From HGM10766 sp900757295 (GTDB taxonomy: Bacteria > Bacillota_I > Bacilli_A > RF39 > UBA660), in assembly GCA_025992315.1 (NCBI GenBank), contig DAJPHG010000001.1:124001-188000 (forward strand): 64,000 nucleotides of DNA, written 5' to 3'. How positions within the stretch are numbered: position 1 is the stretch's first letter; each line of letters begins with the position of its first letter. Below, piece after piece: positions 39,820 through 47,789 of this stretch. Made by a program: the position numbers and the translations under genes. A model generated the notes under the pieces. The model had not been told where the DNA came from, ran no database searches, and worked only from the letters and a program-made list of their open reading frames with translations.

Positions 39820-40089
39820 ATGACAATAGAAACTAAAAAACTTGTAATAAGTGAAGAATTAAAAAGAAAGGTTGAAATGATATGTAAGTTTGCTTATGTG
39901 GAATATTCCTTTACTAATGGATATATTATAAATCTTAAAAATACTAATATAGCCTATGTAAAACCCCATATTTTGAAAGTTAAAGGCAATGACTACTTAA
40001 TATTTGAAGATAGTGAAAATGTCTTTATAAACGGTTATAATAACAAAATTAAGTTTAAAGATTTAGAACAATACTTAAAAATGAACTAA
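39820..40089 (+). CDS. Small island protein, copy 2
   Basis: 89 residues, same family as 35530, 44463, 47727 and 49743. Aligned motifs: KxLVISEELKRKVEMICKF at the N-terminus, then NTNIAYVKPHI and IKFKDLEQYLK at the C-terminus. No helix-turn-helix or catalytic motif is evident; pattern suggests a small alpha/beta protein. AGAAAGGAAAG ribosome site. It stands between leader RNA B and the attenuator of recombinase 2. Confidence 0.65.
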   Translation: MTIETKKLVISEELKRKVEMICKFAYVEYSFTNGYIINLKNTNIAYVKPHILKVKGNDYLIFEDSENVFINGYNNKIKFKDLEQYLKMN

Positions 40090-40095
40090 TATGGT

Positions 40096-40123
40096 TTGAC
40101 AAACTAAAAATAAATGATACAAT
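40096..40123 (+). promoter_or_regulatory. Promoter of recombinase 2
   Basis: TTGACA, 16 bases, TACAAT. It begins 7 bases after small ORF 2, so the recombinase has its own transcript. Confidence 0.65.
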
Positions 40124-40178
40124 ATAAAACCAATAAAGGAAGCGGTATCCAGTCTTTTATTAGAAAGTGAGGTACTAC

Positions 40179-40238
40179 ATGAAAAAGCAAACAAAATATT
40201 ATATTGAATTTTATAGGGAGTTAAAGATATTAGTTTAA
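40179..40238 (+). CDS. 19-residue leader peptide of recombinase 2
   Basis: MKKQTKYYIEFYRELKILV with GTGAGG upstream. The codons for the last residues (from Tyr-Arg-Glu-Leu-Lys on) make up the 5' arm of the terminator at 40215-40264. An upstream segment GTATC (40145-40149) can pair with GGTAC just before the start codon. Aromatic-rich just before the arm, like the leader of recombinase 3 (NNYFR against EFYRE). Confidence 0.6.
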   Translation: MKKQTKYYIEFYRELKILV

Positions 40239-40264
40239 ACTAGTGTTTTTAACTCCCTTTTTTT
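40215..40264 (+). terminator. Attenuator of recombinase 2
   Basis: AGGGAGTTAAA pairs perfectly with TTTAACTCCCT (11 pairs) and runs into T. A ribosome on the leader peptide would cover the 5' arm and stop the hairpin from forming; an idle leader would terminate transcription 25 bases before the recombinase gene. Confidence 0.75.
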
Positions 40265-40288
40265 ATTAGAAAAGGAGTTGATACAAAT

Positions 40289-42118
40289 ATGGATGAAAAA
40301 ATCAAAAGTGCTGGTATATATATTAGAGTTTCTACTTTTGACCAAGCAAGAGAAGGATTTAGTTTGAGAGAACAAGAAGAAAGATTAAAAGAGTTTTGTA
40401 AATTTAAAAGATATAATATTTATAAAGTGTATCAAGATGCAGGAATAAGTGCTAAAAATGACAAAAGACCTGCTTATCAAGAAATGATCGAAGATGTTAA
40501 AAAAGGTAATATTAATGTTATTGTTGCTTTAAAACTAGACAGATTAACTCGTTCTGTATATGACATTGAAAAATTAATGAAATTTGTTAATGACTATGAA
40601 TGTGATATAGATTGTATGGCTGATGAATCAAACACTACTACATCCAATGGTCGTATGGTTATGAGAATAATGACTAGTGTTTCTCAAAATGAAATTGAAA
40701 AGTGTTCTGAAAGAACTAAATTTGGTATGGCAGGTGCAATTAAAAACGGTCATATTCCTAATAGAACTGGATTAGGTTTTAAAAGAGAAAACAAAAAGTT
40801 AGTACCTGATCCACTAACTAAAGATATAATAGTTAGAATATTTGATTTATATTTAGAAGGTAAAAGTCATCAAGCAATTGCTAATATCTATAATAAAGAA
40901 AAAGTATTAGGAAAAACTAATTGGTACGATTCTACAATACAAAAGATATTATCTAATGAACTTTATAAAGGCGATTATGTAAATGGCAAAAGAACAAAAC
41001 ACCCAACTTATTATGAAAATGTTATTGAACCTATTGTTTCAAAAGAAAAATGGGAAAGTTGTCAGTATCAAAAATTAAGAAATGCTAGACATTATGAAAG
41101 AACAGCAACTTATTTATTTACTAATAAGTTAAAATGTTCTAAATGTGGTAATTTTCTAGGTGGTCATGCTACTACAAAAACTAATGGTAAAAAATACTAT
41201 TACTATAAATGTAATACTTGTAAAACTTATTTCAATGAAATAGATATTGAAAAAGAATTAAAAGCATTTATGTTAGAACTTGCTAAACAAGATGACCTTA
41301 TTAATAATTACTATACGCCATTTATTAAATCAAAATTAGAAGATAAAACAGAAGATTATAAAAAAGAAATTAAAGATTTAGATAAACAACTAGATAGAAT
41401 TAAAACAGCTTATATTAAAGGTGTTGTAAAACTAGAAGATTTTGATAAAGAAATAAAACATATCGAATATCAAAAATCTGATTTAGAAAAAAGGCAAAAA
41501 GGACAAAAACAATATGAGGATTTAAGTTTCACCCTTAATGATTTATTAATTATACAAGATATACAAGAAATAGAATTTTATACTAACCCAGATGTTTTAA
41601 ATAATTGGTCTAATAAATCAAAAGAAGATAAACAAAAAATAATTGGTAAATATATTGATAATATAACTATTGAAAAGAAAAACAATAAATTTGAAATATC
41701 TAATATTGAATTTAGAAAAAATTATTTAGAGGATATGATATATAATCACTATAAATTTAATACACCTTGTAATGTGTATATGTATGAAGATGAATATGGA
41801 ATACCACTAAAACTAAATCATGAACTTAAAACTATGAAAGAAGCAGAAAATTATTTTAAAAGATTAGAAAAATATGTTGGAGATTATAAATTAAACTATT
41901 ATATAAGTGAAATTGATGAAAAAGAAAATAGATTTAATTATACTCAAAATAACGATGTTGAAAAAATAATTAGATTAATTGGTATTGGAGATAAGAGAAA
42001 AAAAGATGATTTTAAATTAGGCGTTATTACTTTAGACTTATCTATGTTTAAAGATAAAGATGGGAAAGAAATTTATAAGAAACTATTTGATAAATTAGAA
42101 AAAGAAAGACTAACATAG
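40289..42118 (+). CDS. Large serine recombinase 2
   Basis: 609 residues. Catalytic domain with YIRVSTFDQAREG near 11-23 (catalytic Ser near 15), ALKLDRLTRSVYD near 81-93 and the EIEKCSERTKFGMAGAI helix start. Recombinase domain about 160-270, zinc ribbon CSKCGN...CNTC near 290-320, coiled coil about 350-420 (LDKQLDRIKTAYIKG), then a long C-terminal region. Much closer to recombinase 3 than to recombinase 1 (shared RVST-DQAREGFSL-EQE, DAGISAKD). No TnpV gene follows. Confidence 0.93.
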   Translation: MDEKIKSAGIYIRVSTFDQAREGFSLREQEERLKEFCKFKRYNIYKVYQDAGISAKNDKRPAYQEMIEDVKKGNINVIVALKLDRLTRSVYDIEKLMKFVNDYECDIDCMADESNTTTSNGRMVMRIMTSVSQNEIEKCSERTKFGMAGAIKNGHIPNRTGLGFKRENKKLVPDPLTKDIIVRIFDLYLEGKSHQAIANIYNKEKVLGKTNWYDSTIQKILSNELYKGDYVNGKRTKHPTYYENVIEPIVSKEKWESCQYQKLRNARHYERTATYLFTNKLKCSKCGNFLGGHATTKTNGKKYYYYKCNTCKTYFNEIDIEKELKAFMLELAKQDDLINNYYTPFIKSKLEDKTEDYKKEIKDLDKQLDRIKTAYIKGVVKLEDFDKEIKHIEYQKSDLEKRQKGQKQYEDLSFTLNDLLIIQDIQEIEFYTNPDVLNNWSNKSKEDKQKIIGKYIDNITIEKKNNKFEISNIEFRKNYLEDMIYNHYKFNTPCNVYMYEDEYGIPLKLNHELKTMKEAENYFKRLEKYVGDYKLNYYISEIDEKENRFNYTQNNDVEKIIRLIGIGDKRKKDDFKLGVITLDLSMFKDKDGKEIYKKLFDKLEKERLT

Positions 42119-42468
42119 CCAAAATTATGTTAGTCTTTAATCATCCTATAAATTTTACAAAAAATAATCAAGTAGGATGATTTAATAAATATTAAATGCT
42201 TTATTTTATAAGGTTTAACTTTCATATCAACCTAATATCAACCTACCTCGTAGGTTGAATTTCGTAAGTACGAAATCAGTATTGTGTAACACTAAACCCT
42301 TATGAAATAAGGAAAAGTTTAGTATAGTTGCACAAGTTTCTTATCCTGCTTTTTCACATATACTAATATTTATATATGAAATCATCCTATTTATAAAAAG
42401 TAAAAAAGATCAACTATTAAAGTTGATCTCAACGATAAATTGTAATTTATATGTTTTGAAAATTTATT
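42119..42468. other. Structured noncoding region after recombinase 2, possible element end
   Basis: No gene in 350 bases, but dense inverted repeats: AGACTAACATA/TATGTTAGTCT across the stop codon (42107-42137, terminator-like), AATCATCCTA/TAGGATGATT (42140-42182) with a third copy of AATCATCCTAT near 42376, CAACCTAC/GTAGGTTG (42239-42257), ATTTCGTA/TACGAAAT (42259-42276) and ACTAAAC.../AGTTTAGT near 42290-42323. At 42404-42430 GATCAACT/AGTTGATC with T on the minus strand terminates the VanZ gene. Serine-integrase attachment sites are short imperfect dyads, so one of these could be such a site. Confidence 0.45.
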
Positions 42469-43089
42469 TTATTGAAAAATAAGCGGTTCAATATTCCAAG
42501 CAAACCAAAAAGGATAATATAAGAAAAACATACCCAAAAAGCTTAAAAGTATATACCATATTACATCACTCTTACCTTTTACAGGCTTTTTTAAATGCTC
42601 TCCAAAACATAATGAAACTATTTGCCAAATAATATATCCGATTAATGCACCCATTGTATTAGCAATTAAATCATTGACATCAGTTGTACGGTTCGTGATT
42701 AATTGAGATATTTCTATCATTAATGAAAAACCTGCCCCTAAAAATAATGTTTTATAAAATTTACGATAGTTCTTCCAAATAAAAGGAACTAAAAATCCAA
42801 AAGGAACAAGCATTAAAATATTTAAGTAAAAAGTTTTCTCTATGATGTTAAAAGGGATGAGATTAATATTAGCTTGAATAATTGATGTATTATCTCCACC
42901 TTTTGGTGCATAAAATATATTTGTTAAACCTCCTGCACCAGTTAAATCATATACTTTCCAAAGATATAAAACGAAAATTAGCATTGCTAAAATTGATAAA
43001 TGATACCCTTTCCTTTTTCTTGCTGTAAAGTAAATAGTACACGGTAAAACAGCACATAAAATGCTATATATCACTTCTATAATAATCAT
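42469..43089 (-). CDS. VanZ-like family membrane protein
   Basis: 206 residues, five hydrophobic spans. INLIPFN near 72-78, LNILMLVPFGFLVPFIW and FSLMIEISQLITNRTTDVNDLIANTMGALIGY near 126-157 are the VanZ family core, linked in enterococci to low-level teicoplanin resistance and in general to envelope function. The annotated ATG is only one base from AAAGGAG, so the true start may be a rare codon shortly downstream. 15 bases after the D,D-carboxypeptidase gene, so one operon. Confidence 0.85.
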   Translation of the reverse strand: MIIIEVIYSILCAVLPCTIYFTARKRKGYHLSILAMLIFVLYLWKVYDLTGAGGLTNIFYAPKGGDNTSIIQANINLIPFNIIEKTFYLNILMLVPFGFLVPFIWKNYRKFYKTLFLGAGFSLMIEISQLITNRTTDVNDLIANTMGALIGYIIWQIVSLCFGEHLKKPVKGKSDVIWYILLSFLGMFFLYYPFWFAWNIEPLIFQ

Positions 43090-43104
43090 CTCCTTTATTT
43101 TAAC

Positions 43105-44058
43105 TTACTTTTTCAAATAATCTGATTCATCTATTGTTTTTAAAACATAATTAACATCATCATATCGTGAATAATTAGATTGTGAACCTAAACTACATAT
43201 CAAAAATTCTTTTCCATGCTTTTTATATAATACTACTAAATTAAAATCATCAGATAAAGAACCTGTTTTTACACCAATTACATTTTTGTTATAATATTCT
43301 GATGTAGGATCAAGGAATGTATTTGTATTTTTCCAAGTCTGCATGCTACCATCTGGTAAAGTTGCTGTATATGAAGTTTGAGAAACTATATCCTTAAACC
43401 ATTCATTCTTTAATAAATCCATTACAACTTCTTCTAAGTCTAATACAGTTGTATGGGCTTCTGTATCAAATCCACTTGGATCATATAAAATAGTATCCTT
43501 ATAATCATTTTGTTTTAAATATTCATTCAAGTTTTTCATAAAGACTTCTATTCGCTCTTTGCTAGTAGTAGCTTTAGGAGATATAATGCCTCCACAATAA
43601 TCAGCTAATACATAGGCTGCATCATTCCCTGATGGTACTAACATTGCAGCAAATAAATTTTTAACATAATATTTCTTTTCTTTAATGTTTGCAACAGATG
43701 AACCTTGTTTTGTTAATGAAATTGCTTCATTTTTTGCCAAAACTACATCATCTAAATCAACGAGTGTTGTTGCATAGTCAATAACAAATAATTTAGCTAA
43801 ACTTGCAGGAGTTTGTTGTTCATTTGCTCTTTTAGAAACAAAATCGTTATTATTTGAAAGATCAACCGCTATCAATGATTTTGCATTATATGAATCTGGT
43901 ATAGTATATCTGTTTATAAAACTATTTATTTTATTTTTTGTATCTCTAAAATTTTCTGGTTCAATCGCCCAAGGTATAAAAAATCTTCCAAGTATTATTA
44001 TTGCAAAAAAAACTATTACTATATACTTTGCTTTTTTCTTTTTATTACAACCTCTCAT
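43105..44058 (-). CDS. D-alanyl-D-alanine carboxypeptidase (S11 serine peptidase)
   Basis: 317 residues with an N-terminal membrane anchor (about 8-27). Penicillin-binding motifs: SLAK near 85-88, SGN near 146-148 in MLVPSGNDAAYVLADY, and KTG near 272-274 in VKTGSLSDDF. It trims the terminal D-Ala of peptidoglycan pentapeptides. Unlike zinc-dependent VanY it is of the penicillin-sensitive type. Paired with VanZ as the cargo between recombinase 2 and leader RNA C; removal of terminal D-Ala lowers glycopeptide target number, so a resistance role is possible. Confidence 0.88.
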   Translation of the reverse strand: MRGCNKKKKAKYIVIVFFAIIILGRFFIPWAIEPENFRDTKNKINSFINRYTIPDSYNAKSLIAVDLSNNNDFVSKRANEQQTPASLAKLFVIDYATTLVDLDDVVLAKNEAISLTKQGSSVANIKEKKYYVKNLFAAMLVPSGNDAAYVLADYCGGIISPKATTSKERIEVFMKNLNEYLKQNDYKDTILYDPSGFDTEAHTTVLDLEEVVMDLLKNEWFKDIVSQTSYTATLPDGSMQTWKNTNTFLDPTSEYYNKNVIGVKTGSLSDDFNLVVLYKKHGKEFLICSLGSQSNYSRYDDVNYVLKTIDESDYLKK

Positions 44059-44153
44059 TTATAAATTATCCTTTAGCATATTATAACATATATATATACA
44101 AAAACAATTAATTTTTTATTAAATTTATTTCATTTACTAATATAATTTCTTAT

Positions 44154-44190
44154 ACAAATTACTATTTGTCTTTCAGTTCCTATTATATCA
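44154..44190 (-). promoter_or_regulatory. Promoter region shared with the lipoprotein gene at 50 kb
   Basis: On the minus strand TATAAT (44182-44187) followed by a 25-base segment that matches 50454-50478 with three differences. The spacing to the following start codons differs (about 96 and 19 bases), so the likeness is not simply two orthologous genes. Confidence 0.5.
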
Positions 44191-44241
44191 TTTTATTTAC
44201 TTAAAATATTAAAATGTTGGTTAATTTTACTAAAACCATGT

Positions 44242-44391
44242 TATACTAATTTTAGTTAGTAGTTATTACTACCTATAAATTGTTGCTTTTAATGGTTGTT
44301 TTACCGAAACCATAAGGGCTCCATAAGGAAATACGCTCGAACTATTCGAGCTTTTTTAATACAACTAACTCAGGTTTGGGTTAGTTTTTTT
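44242..44391 (+). ncRNA. Leader RNA C upstream of small ORF 3
   Basis: Extended -10 TGTTATACT at 44239-44247 starts an RNA of about 138 bases: GTAGT/ACTAC hairpin, ATGGTT/AACCAT hairpin (44292-44313), GCTCCA (44318-44323), AAGGAAA, then GCTCGAA/TTCGAGC with six T (44335-44357) and a second terminator AACTAAC/GTTAGTT plus T (44363-44391). Same element order as leader RNA B although the sequence has drifted. Confidence 0.55.
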
Positions 44392-44462
44392 GCGTATTGG
44401 ACTCACACGTGTCAGGCTTGGAAGTCATACAAAGACTATCCTACAAAGAAAGGATGGTATTT

Positions 44463-44741
44463 ATGGTAAATATTATTAAGCAAGAAGTTGTTATTGAAGA
44501 ATCATTAAAAAAGAAGTTAGAACTAATATGTGCGTTTTCTAATACTACTCTAAAAATCATAAATGGTAGTATAAGAAAGATTGATAGAACTAACTTAACT
44601 TATGTTGAACCACATAGAATAATCATTAATAATATTACATTTCTTGCTTTTAATTATTCTAATGAGATATACATTGAGAACTTATCTAATAAGATTAAAT
44701 TATCTGAATTAGAAGATTACTTAAAAAAAACACTAACATAG
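44463..44741 (+). CDS. Small island protein, copy 3
   Basis: 92 residues, family as 39820: IKQEVVIEESLKKKLELICAF, NGSIRKIDRTNLTYVEPHRII, IKLSELEDYLKK. ATG 44463 has GAAAGGATGG upstream; a longer reading from 44397 runs through the region after the leader terminator and is not supported. Its last codons overlap the convergent 44733 gene by 9 bases. Confidence 0.65.
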   Translation: MVNIIKQEVVIEESLKKKLELICAFSNTTLKIINGSIRKIDRTNLTYVEPHRIIINNITFLAFNYSNEIYIENLSNKIKLSELEDYLKKTLT

Positions 44742-45458
44742 TGTTTTAATTAAGAATTGCATAATAGTATTTGTTTGACTTATTATTAATTCTATTTCAT
44801 TTTCTTTAACATTATCATTATGTTTAATATATTGATTTTGATAAATGCCATAATAGCTTAATATTTTTTCAAACACATTACTAATTTCTTTTGAAACATT
44901 TTCATCTTTTAATCTTTTTCCTAAAATTTTCCATTGATTTTCTAAAGATGCATCATTATTAAGTAAATCCTTTAATAATAATTCAAGTGATAGTCTCATA
45001 TCATCCAAAACATTTCGTTGAAAAATACCTTTACCATATTTATCTAATGCTTCATTGTAAACTTTAAAAGACTTTGGATATTTTTCAAGCCAATGTTTTG
45101 TCTCATTAATTCCTTTTTTTAGCTCTTGATTGTCATTCAGTCCAAACCTTAAATTCATTTTACTAATTAATTTTTTTACATCTTCATTATCTTTTAATTT
45201 TGGTAGTTCTGATAAAAATCTTATTATTTCAATTTGTTGATTTAATTCAAACACTTCAAGATTCATTTTTAATGCAGTTCTCTTATTTGGAATCTGTGGT
45301 TTATGATTCGTTTGCAACATTTCAGTATCATCTACTGGTATTCTAACATTGTAATCTAGTGCAAATCTATTACAATACTTTACTATTTCGCTCCCAGTTA
45401 ATCCTTTACCTGTATCAGCTAAAACATCACAAGCATAACCTAAAAATGCGTTATCCAT
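44733..45458 (-). CDS. Unknown protein, possible abortive-infection (AbiJ/HEPN-like) cargo
   Basis: 241 residues from ATG 45458 (AGAGGTGAG 5 bases upstream; the longer frame starts inside that site). The N-terminal third (DVLADTGKGLTGSEIVKYCN) resembles the small N-terminal domains of AbiJ-type proteins; the C-terminal part is all-helical (ILSYYGIYQNQYIKHNDNVKENE) as in HEPN-like effectors, but no clear RxxxxH catalytic motif is seen. It lies inside unit 3 between small ORF 3 and recombinase 3, an arrangement typical of defence cargo. Assignment is weak. Confidence 0.4.
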   Translation of the reverse strand: MDNAFLGYACDVLADTGKGLTGSEIVKYCNRFALDYNVRIPVDDTEMLQTNHKPQIPNKRTALKMNLEVFELNQQIEIIRFLSELPKLKDNEDVKKLISKMNLRFGLNDNQELKKGINETKHWLEKYPKSFKVYNEALDKYGKGIFQRNVLDDMRLSLELLLKDLLNNDASLENQWKILGKRLKDENVSKEISNVFEKILSYYGIYQNQYIKHNDNVKENEIELIISQTNTIMQFLIKTLC

Positions 45459-45502
45459 AAGTCTCACCTCTGTAACCATTATACCATATTAATTTACAAA
45501 TC

Positions 45503-45531
45503 TTGACAAATCTAAAATAAAAATGTATTAT
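45503..45531 (+). promoter_or_regulatory. Promoter of recombinase 3
   Basis: TTGACA, 17 bases, TATTAT. The following CCAATAAA...GCAGTATCGTC matches the same position downstream of the recombinase 2 promoter. Confidence 0.65.
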
Positions 45532-45582
45532 ATAAGACCAATAAATGACATGCAGTATCGTCTTTATTATTGGAGGGATACT

Positions 45583-45648
45583 ATGTACTATTTTAATTAC
45601 GTAAAAACTAATAATTATTTTAGAGGAGTCAAGAGTATTACTTGTTAA
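45583..45648 (+). CDS. 21-residue leader peptide of recombinase 3
   Basis: MYYFNYVKTNNYFRGVKSI followed by Thr-Cys, with GGAGGGA upstream. The codons for Arg-Gly-Val-Lys-Ser form the 5' arm of the terminator. AGTATC (45554-45559) can pair with GATACT, which covers the start region, so leader translation itself may be gated. Same design as the leader of recombinase 2 with different sequence. Confidence 0.6.
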   Translation: MYYFNYVKTNNYFRGVKSITC

Positions 45649-45669
45649 TGCTTTTGTCTCCTCTTTTTT
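45622..45669 (+). terminator. Attenuator of recombinase 3
   Basis: AGAGGAGTCAAGAG pairs with CTTTTGTCTCCTCT (14 positions, one mismatch, one G-U), then six T. The recombinase start codon is 23 bases further on. Confidence 0.75.
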
Positions 45670-45691
45670 GTAGAAAAGGAGTTGAATATTT

Positions 45692-46351
45692 ATGAATGAA
45701 GAAAAGAAATTATGTGGAATCTACATGAGAGTATCAACCGAAGATCAAGCCCGTGAAGGTTTTAGTTTAGGAGAACAAGAAAAAACGTTAAAACAATTAT
45801 GTGATTATAAAGGTTATGAAGTATACAAAGTATATTGTGATGCTGGTATTAGTGCTAAAGATATGGAACATAGACCAAAGTTTCAAGAAATGTTAAAAGA
45901 TATGAAAGATGGTAAAATCAATTATATCGTTGCTTATAAACTTGATAGAGTCACTCGTTCTGTTAGAGATTTAGAAGAACTAATATCACAACTTGAAAAA
46001 TATAATACTTATTTAGTATGTGATAGAGATGATGTTAATACCTCTACTGCTAATGGGAGATTCTTTGTAAGAATGTTAACTGTCTTATCGCAACTTGAAA
46101 TTGAAATCGTATCAGAAAGAACTAAGTTTGGTTTAAATGGTGCAATTAAATCTGGTCATTTACCTGGACAAGTAGCTTTAGGATTTAAAAAAGATGGAAA
46201 TAAGAAAACTATAATTGATCCAGCTACTGCTCCTATTATTAAAAGAGTATTTGATTTATATTTACAAGGTAAAACATTTTTACAAATATCAAATATATTT
46301 AATGAAGAAAAAGTTGTGGGACAAAGTGTGGGACGAAATTTACATTACTAA
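45692..46351 (+). pseudogene. Serine recombinase 3, truncated
   Basis: 219 residues only: intact catalytic domain (YMRVSTEDQAREGFSLGEQ near 11-29, AYKLDRVTRSVRDLEE, EIEIVSERTKFGLNGAI) and the beginning of the recombinase domain, ending QSVGRNLHY shortly after the point where recombinase 2 continues with WYDSTIQKIL. DNA-binding and zinc-ribbon domains are missing; the DNA beyond about 46350 is unrelated in every frame, so a deletion or insertion removed about 390 codons. A free catalytic domain is probably inactive for integration. Confidence 0.85.
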
Positions 46352-46400
46352 AGATTGTTTAAAAATGTTCAGCCCACTAGGTTTTTTATCAATTTTATCA

Positions 46401-46434
46401 AAAAAAAGGACGACTATTATTTATAAGTCGTTCT
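46401..46434 (-). terminator. Intrinsic terminator after the 46438 gene
   Basis: On the minus strand AGAACGACT/AGTCGTCCT with a 10-base loop and seven T. Confidence 0.7.
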
Positions 46435-46437
46435 TTA

Positions 46438-47469
46438 TTATTTATTGTTATTGTTGTTTTCAATGGTTCTAACTAATTTTTTTACTTTATCATTTTCAAT
46501 TGAAGTAGTTGTGGTTTTAACATCAGGATTTTCATCCAAATCATATACTCCATCAAGTTCGTGACTTTCTTTAAATGTTGATTCAGATAAATCAAATTCT
46601 AATGCTTTTTTATACTCCCCAAATACCATACTCATTAATGTTTCATACCCTTGTATTAAAAGTTCGTAATTTGCACGGGGTAAATAAGGATTTTTATAAG
46701 AACTAACTTTCAATTCTTTATCAAAATGATAAAGTGTAGCAATTCTGCTTGAAAAAGCACTATATAATTCTAATAATTTTTCTCTTATTGAACTTGTACC
46801 TGTTCCTTTTGAAAAGTCCATATCAGTTCCAATGATTTTTGGTAAATCCATTTCAAATAAATATTTATTAATATCATCACATTGCTTTGGATACTTATGA
46901 TAATCAGATTCAATATCTATATAACTTCTCCAAATATGATTTATAATTTCAGCAGCAATATATTTACCAGCTAGTATTTCTTTTTCTTCTAATTCTATTC
47001 CTGATTGTGGAATATTTCTTTTTGGTTTATCTTTTAAGTATTCTCCAATAATATTTCTAATTTTCCAAGCTGTACCTTTATAATCATCATACCTACTGCA
47101 TCCATTATCCATAAAATATGTATTAATAACACTTTTATCATAATCACTCAATTTATTATTAGCACTAATAATATAATCTCTATCATCTTCACTATATGAC
47201 ATATTCATATGTAGTCTTTTTTCAGTTATTTGACCTGTTCTATAATTTTTACTAGACCAATCTGCATCTATTTTTCTTTCAAAAAATCTTTTAAATAATT
47301 CTTCACCATCGTATAAAACATCATCAACTTCCATTTTTGTTTCAAAAAAATGTAAAAAATCTATGAACTCACTAGTTGAATATTTTGGTTCATAACCATT
47401 TTTTACTTTATATATAGCATATTCAACTATTAAATCATCTACTGTTAATCTGTGTTCTAAATTTATCAT
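46438..47469 (-). CDS. Unknown 343-residue cytoplasmic protein (island cargo)
   Basis: Mostly helical with no membrane segment or signal. Visible features: an acidic N-terminal half (NMSYSEDDRDYIISANNKL), a region KGTGTSSIREKLLELYSAF, RANYELLIQGYETLMSMVFGEY, and a Thr/Asn-rich tail ending in five Asn. No catalytic motif recognised. Its position between recombinase 3 and leader RNA D marks it as cargo; a defence or toxin role would be a guess. GAGGGAGG ribosome site. Confidence 0.5.
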   Translation of the reverse strand: MINLEHRLTVDDLIVEYAIYKVKNGYEPKYSTSEFIDFLHFFETKMEVDDVLYDGEELFKRFFERKIDADWSSKNYRTGQITEKRLHMNMSYSEDDRDYIISANNKLSDYDKSVINTYFMDNGCSRYDDYKGTAWKIRNIIGEYLKDKPKRNIPQSGIELEEKEILAGKYIAAEIINHIWRSYIDIESDYHKYPKQCDDINKYLFEMDLPKIIGTDMDFSKGTGTSSIREKLLELYSAFSSRIATLYHFDKELKVSSYKNPYLPRANYELLIQGYETLMSMVFGEYKKALEFDLSESTFKESHELDGVYDLDENPDVKTTTTSIENDKVKKLVRTIENNNNNK

Positions 47470-47551
47470 AAAAAACCTCCCTCAATTGCATAATATTATA
47501 TCATATTTTTTATTAAATAACACACAATGTATTTTATTTTATATTTTTTTA

Positions 47552-47704
47552 TGTTAAAATGAATATGTAATTAAGATTTATCTCTTATTACATTTGTAGT
47601 AAAATGTTTCTCAAACGAGATACACAATTGCTCCAGATTGATAGGAAACTCGAACACTTTGATTCGAGAGTAATAAATGCTAACTAGAATTAGTTAGTTT
47701 TTTT
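47552..47704 (+). ncRNA. Leader RNA D upstream of truncated small ORF 4
   Basis: Extended -10 TGTTAAAAT at 47552-47560, hairpin TGTAAT(T)AAGA/TCTTATTACA, then GCTCCA-GATTGATA-GGAAA-CTCGAAC (26 bases identical to leader B), CTCGAA/TTCGAG hairpin and terminator CTAACTA/TAGTTAG with seven T at 47680-47704. The flanks of the terminator are also identical to leader B over about 20 bases. Confidence 0.6.
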
Positions 47705-47726
47705 GTTATGTAAAGGAGTAGATTAT

Positions 47727-47789
47727 ATGTTAAATATAGAAACAAAAGAATTAAAAATAAGTGATGGTGCATTCTATTTGGATATTTAA
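47727..47789 (+). pseudogene. Small island protein, copy 4, truncated
   Basis: MLNIETKELKIS matches the start of copy 2 (MTIETKKLVIS), then the reading frame runs into unrelated DNA (DGAFYLDI) and stops. The break lies near 47760. AAAGGAG ribosome site intact, so leader D now drives a 20-codon remnant. Confidence 0.7.

Noticed and set aside
44397..44462. N-terminal extension of small ORF 3
   Set aside because: It starts directly after the leader terminator without a ribosome site and has no counterpart in the other copies; GAAAGGATGG serves ATG 44463.
39690..47720. Leader RNAs B-E as tRNA pseudogenes
   Set aside because: They carry GTTCG and a GCTCCA end like a T arm plus acceptor, but no T stem, D arm or anticodon arm can be formed, and the RNA continues to a terminator. 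A tRNA origin is kept only as a hypothesis.
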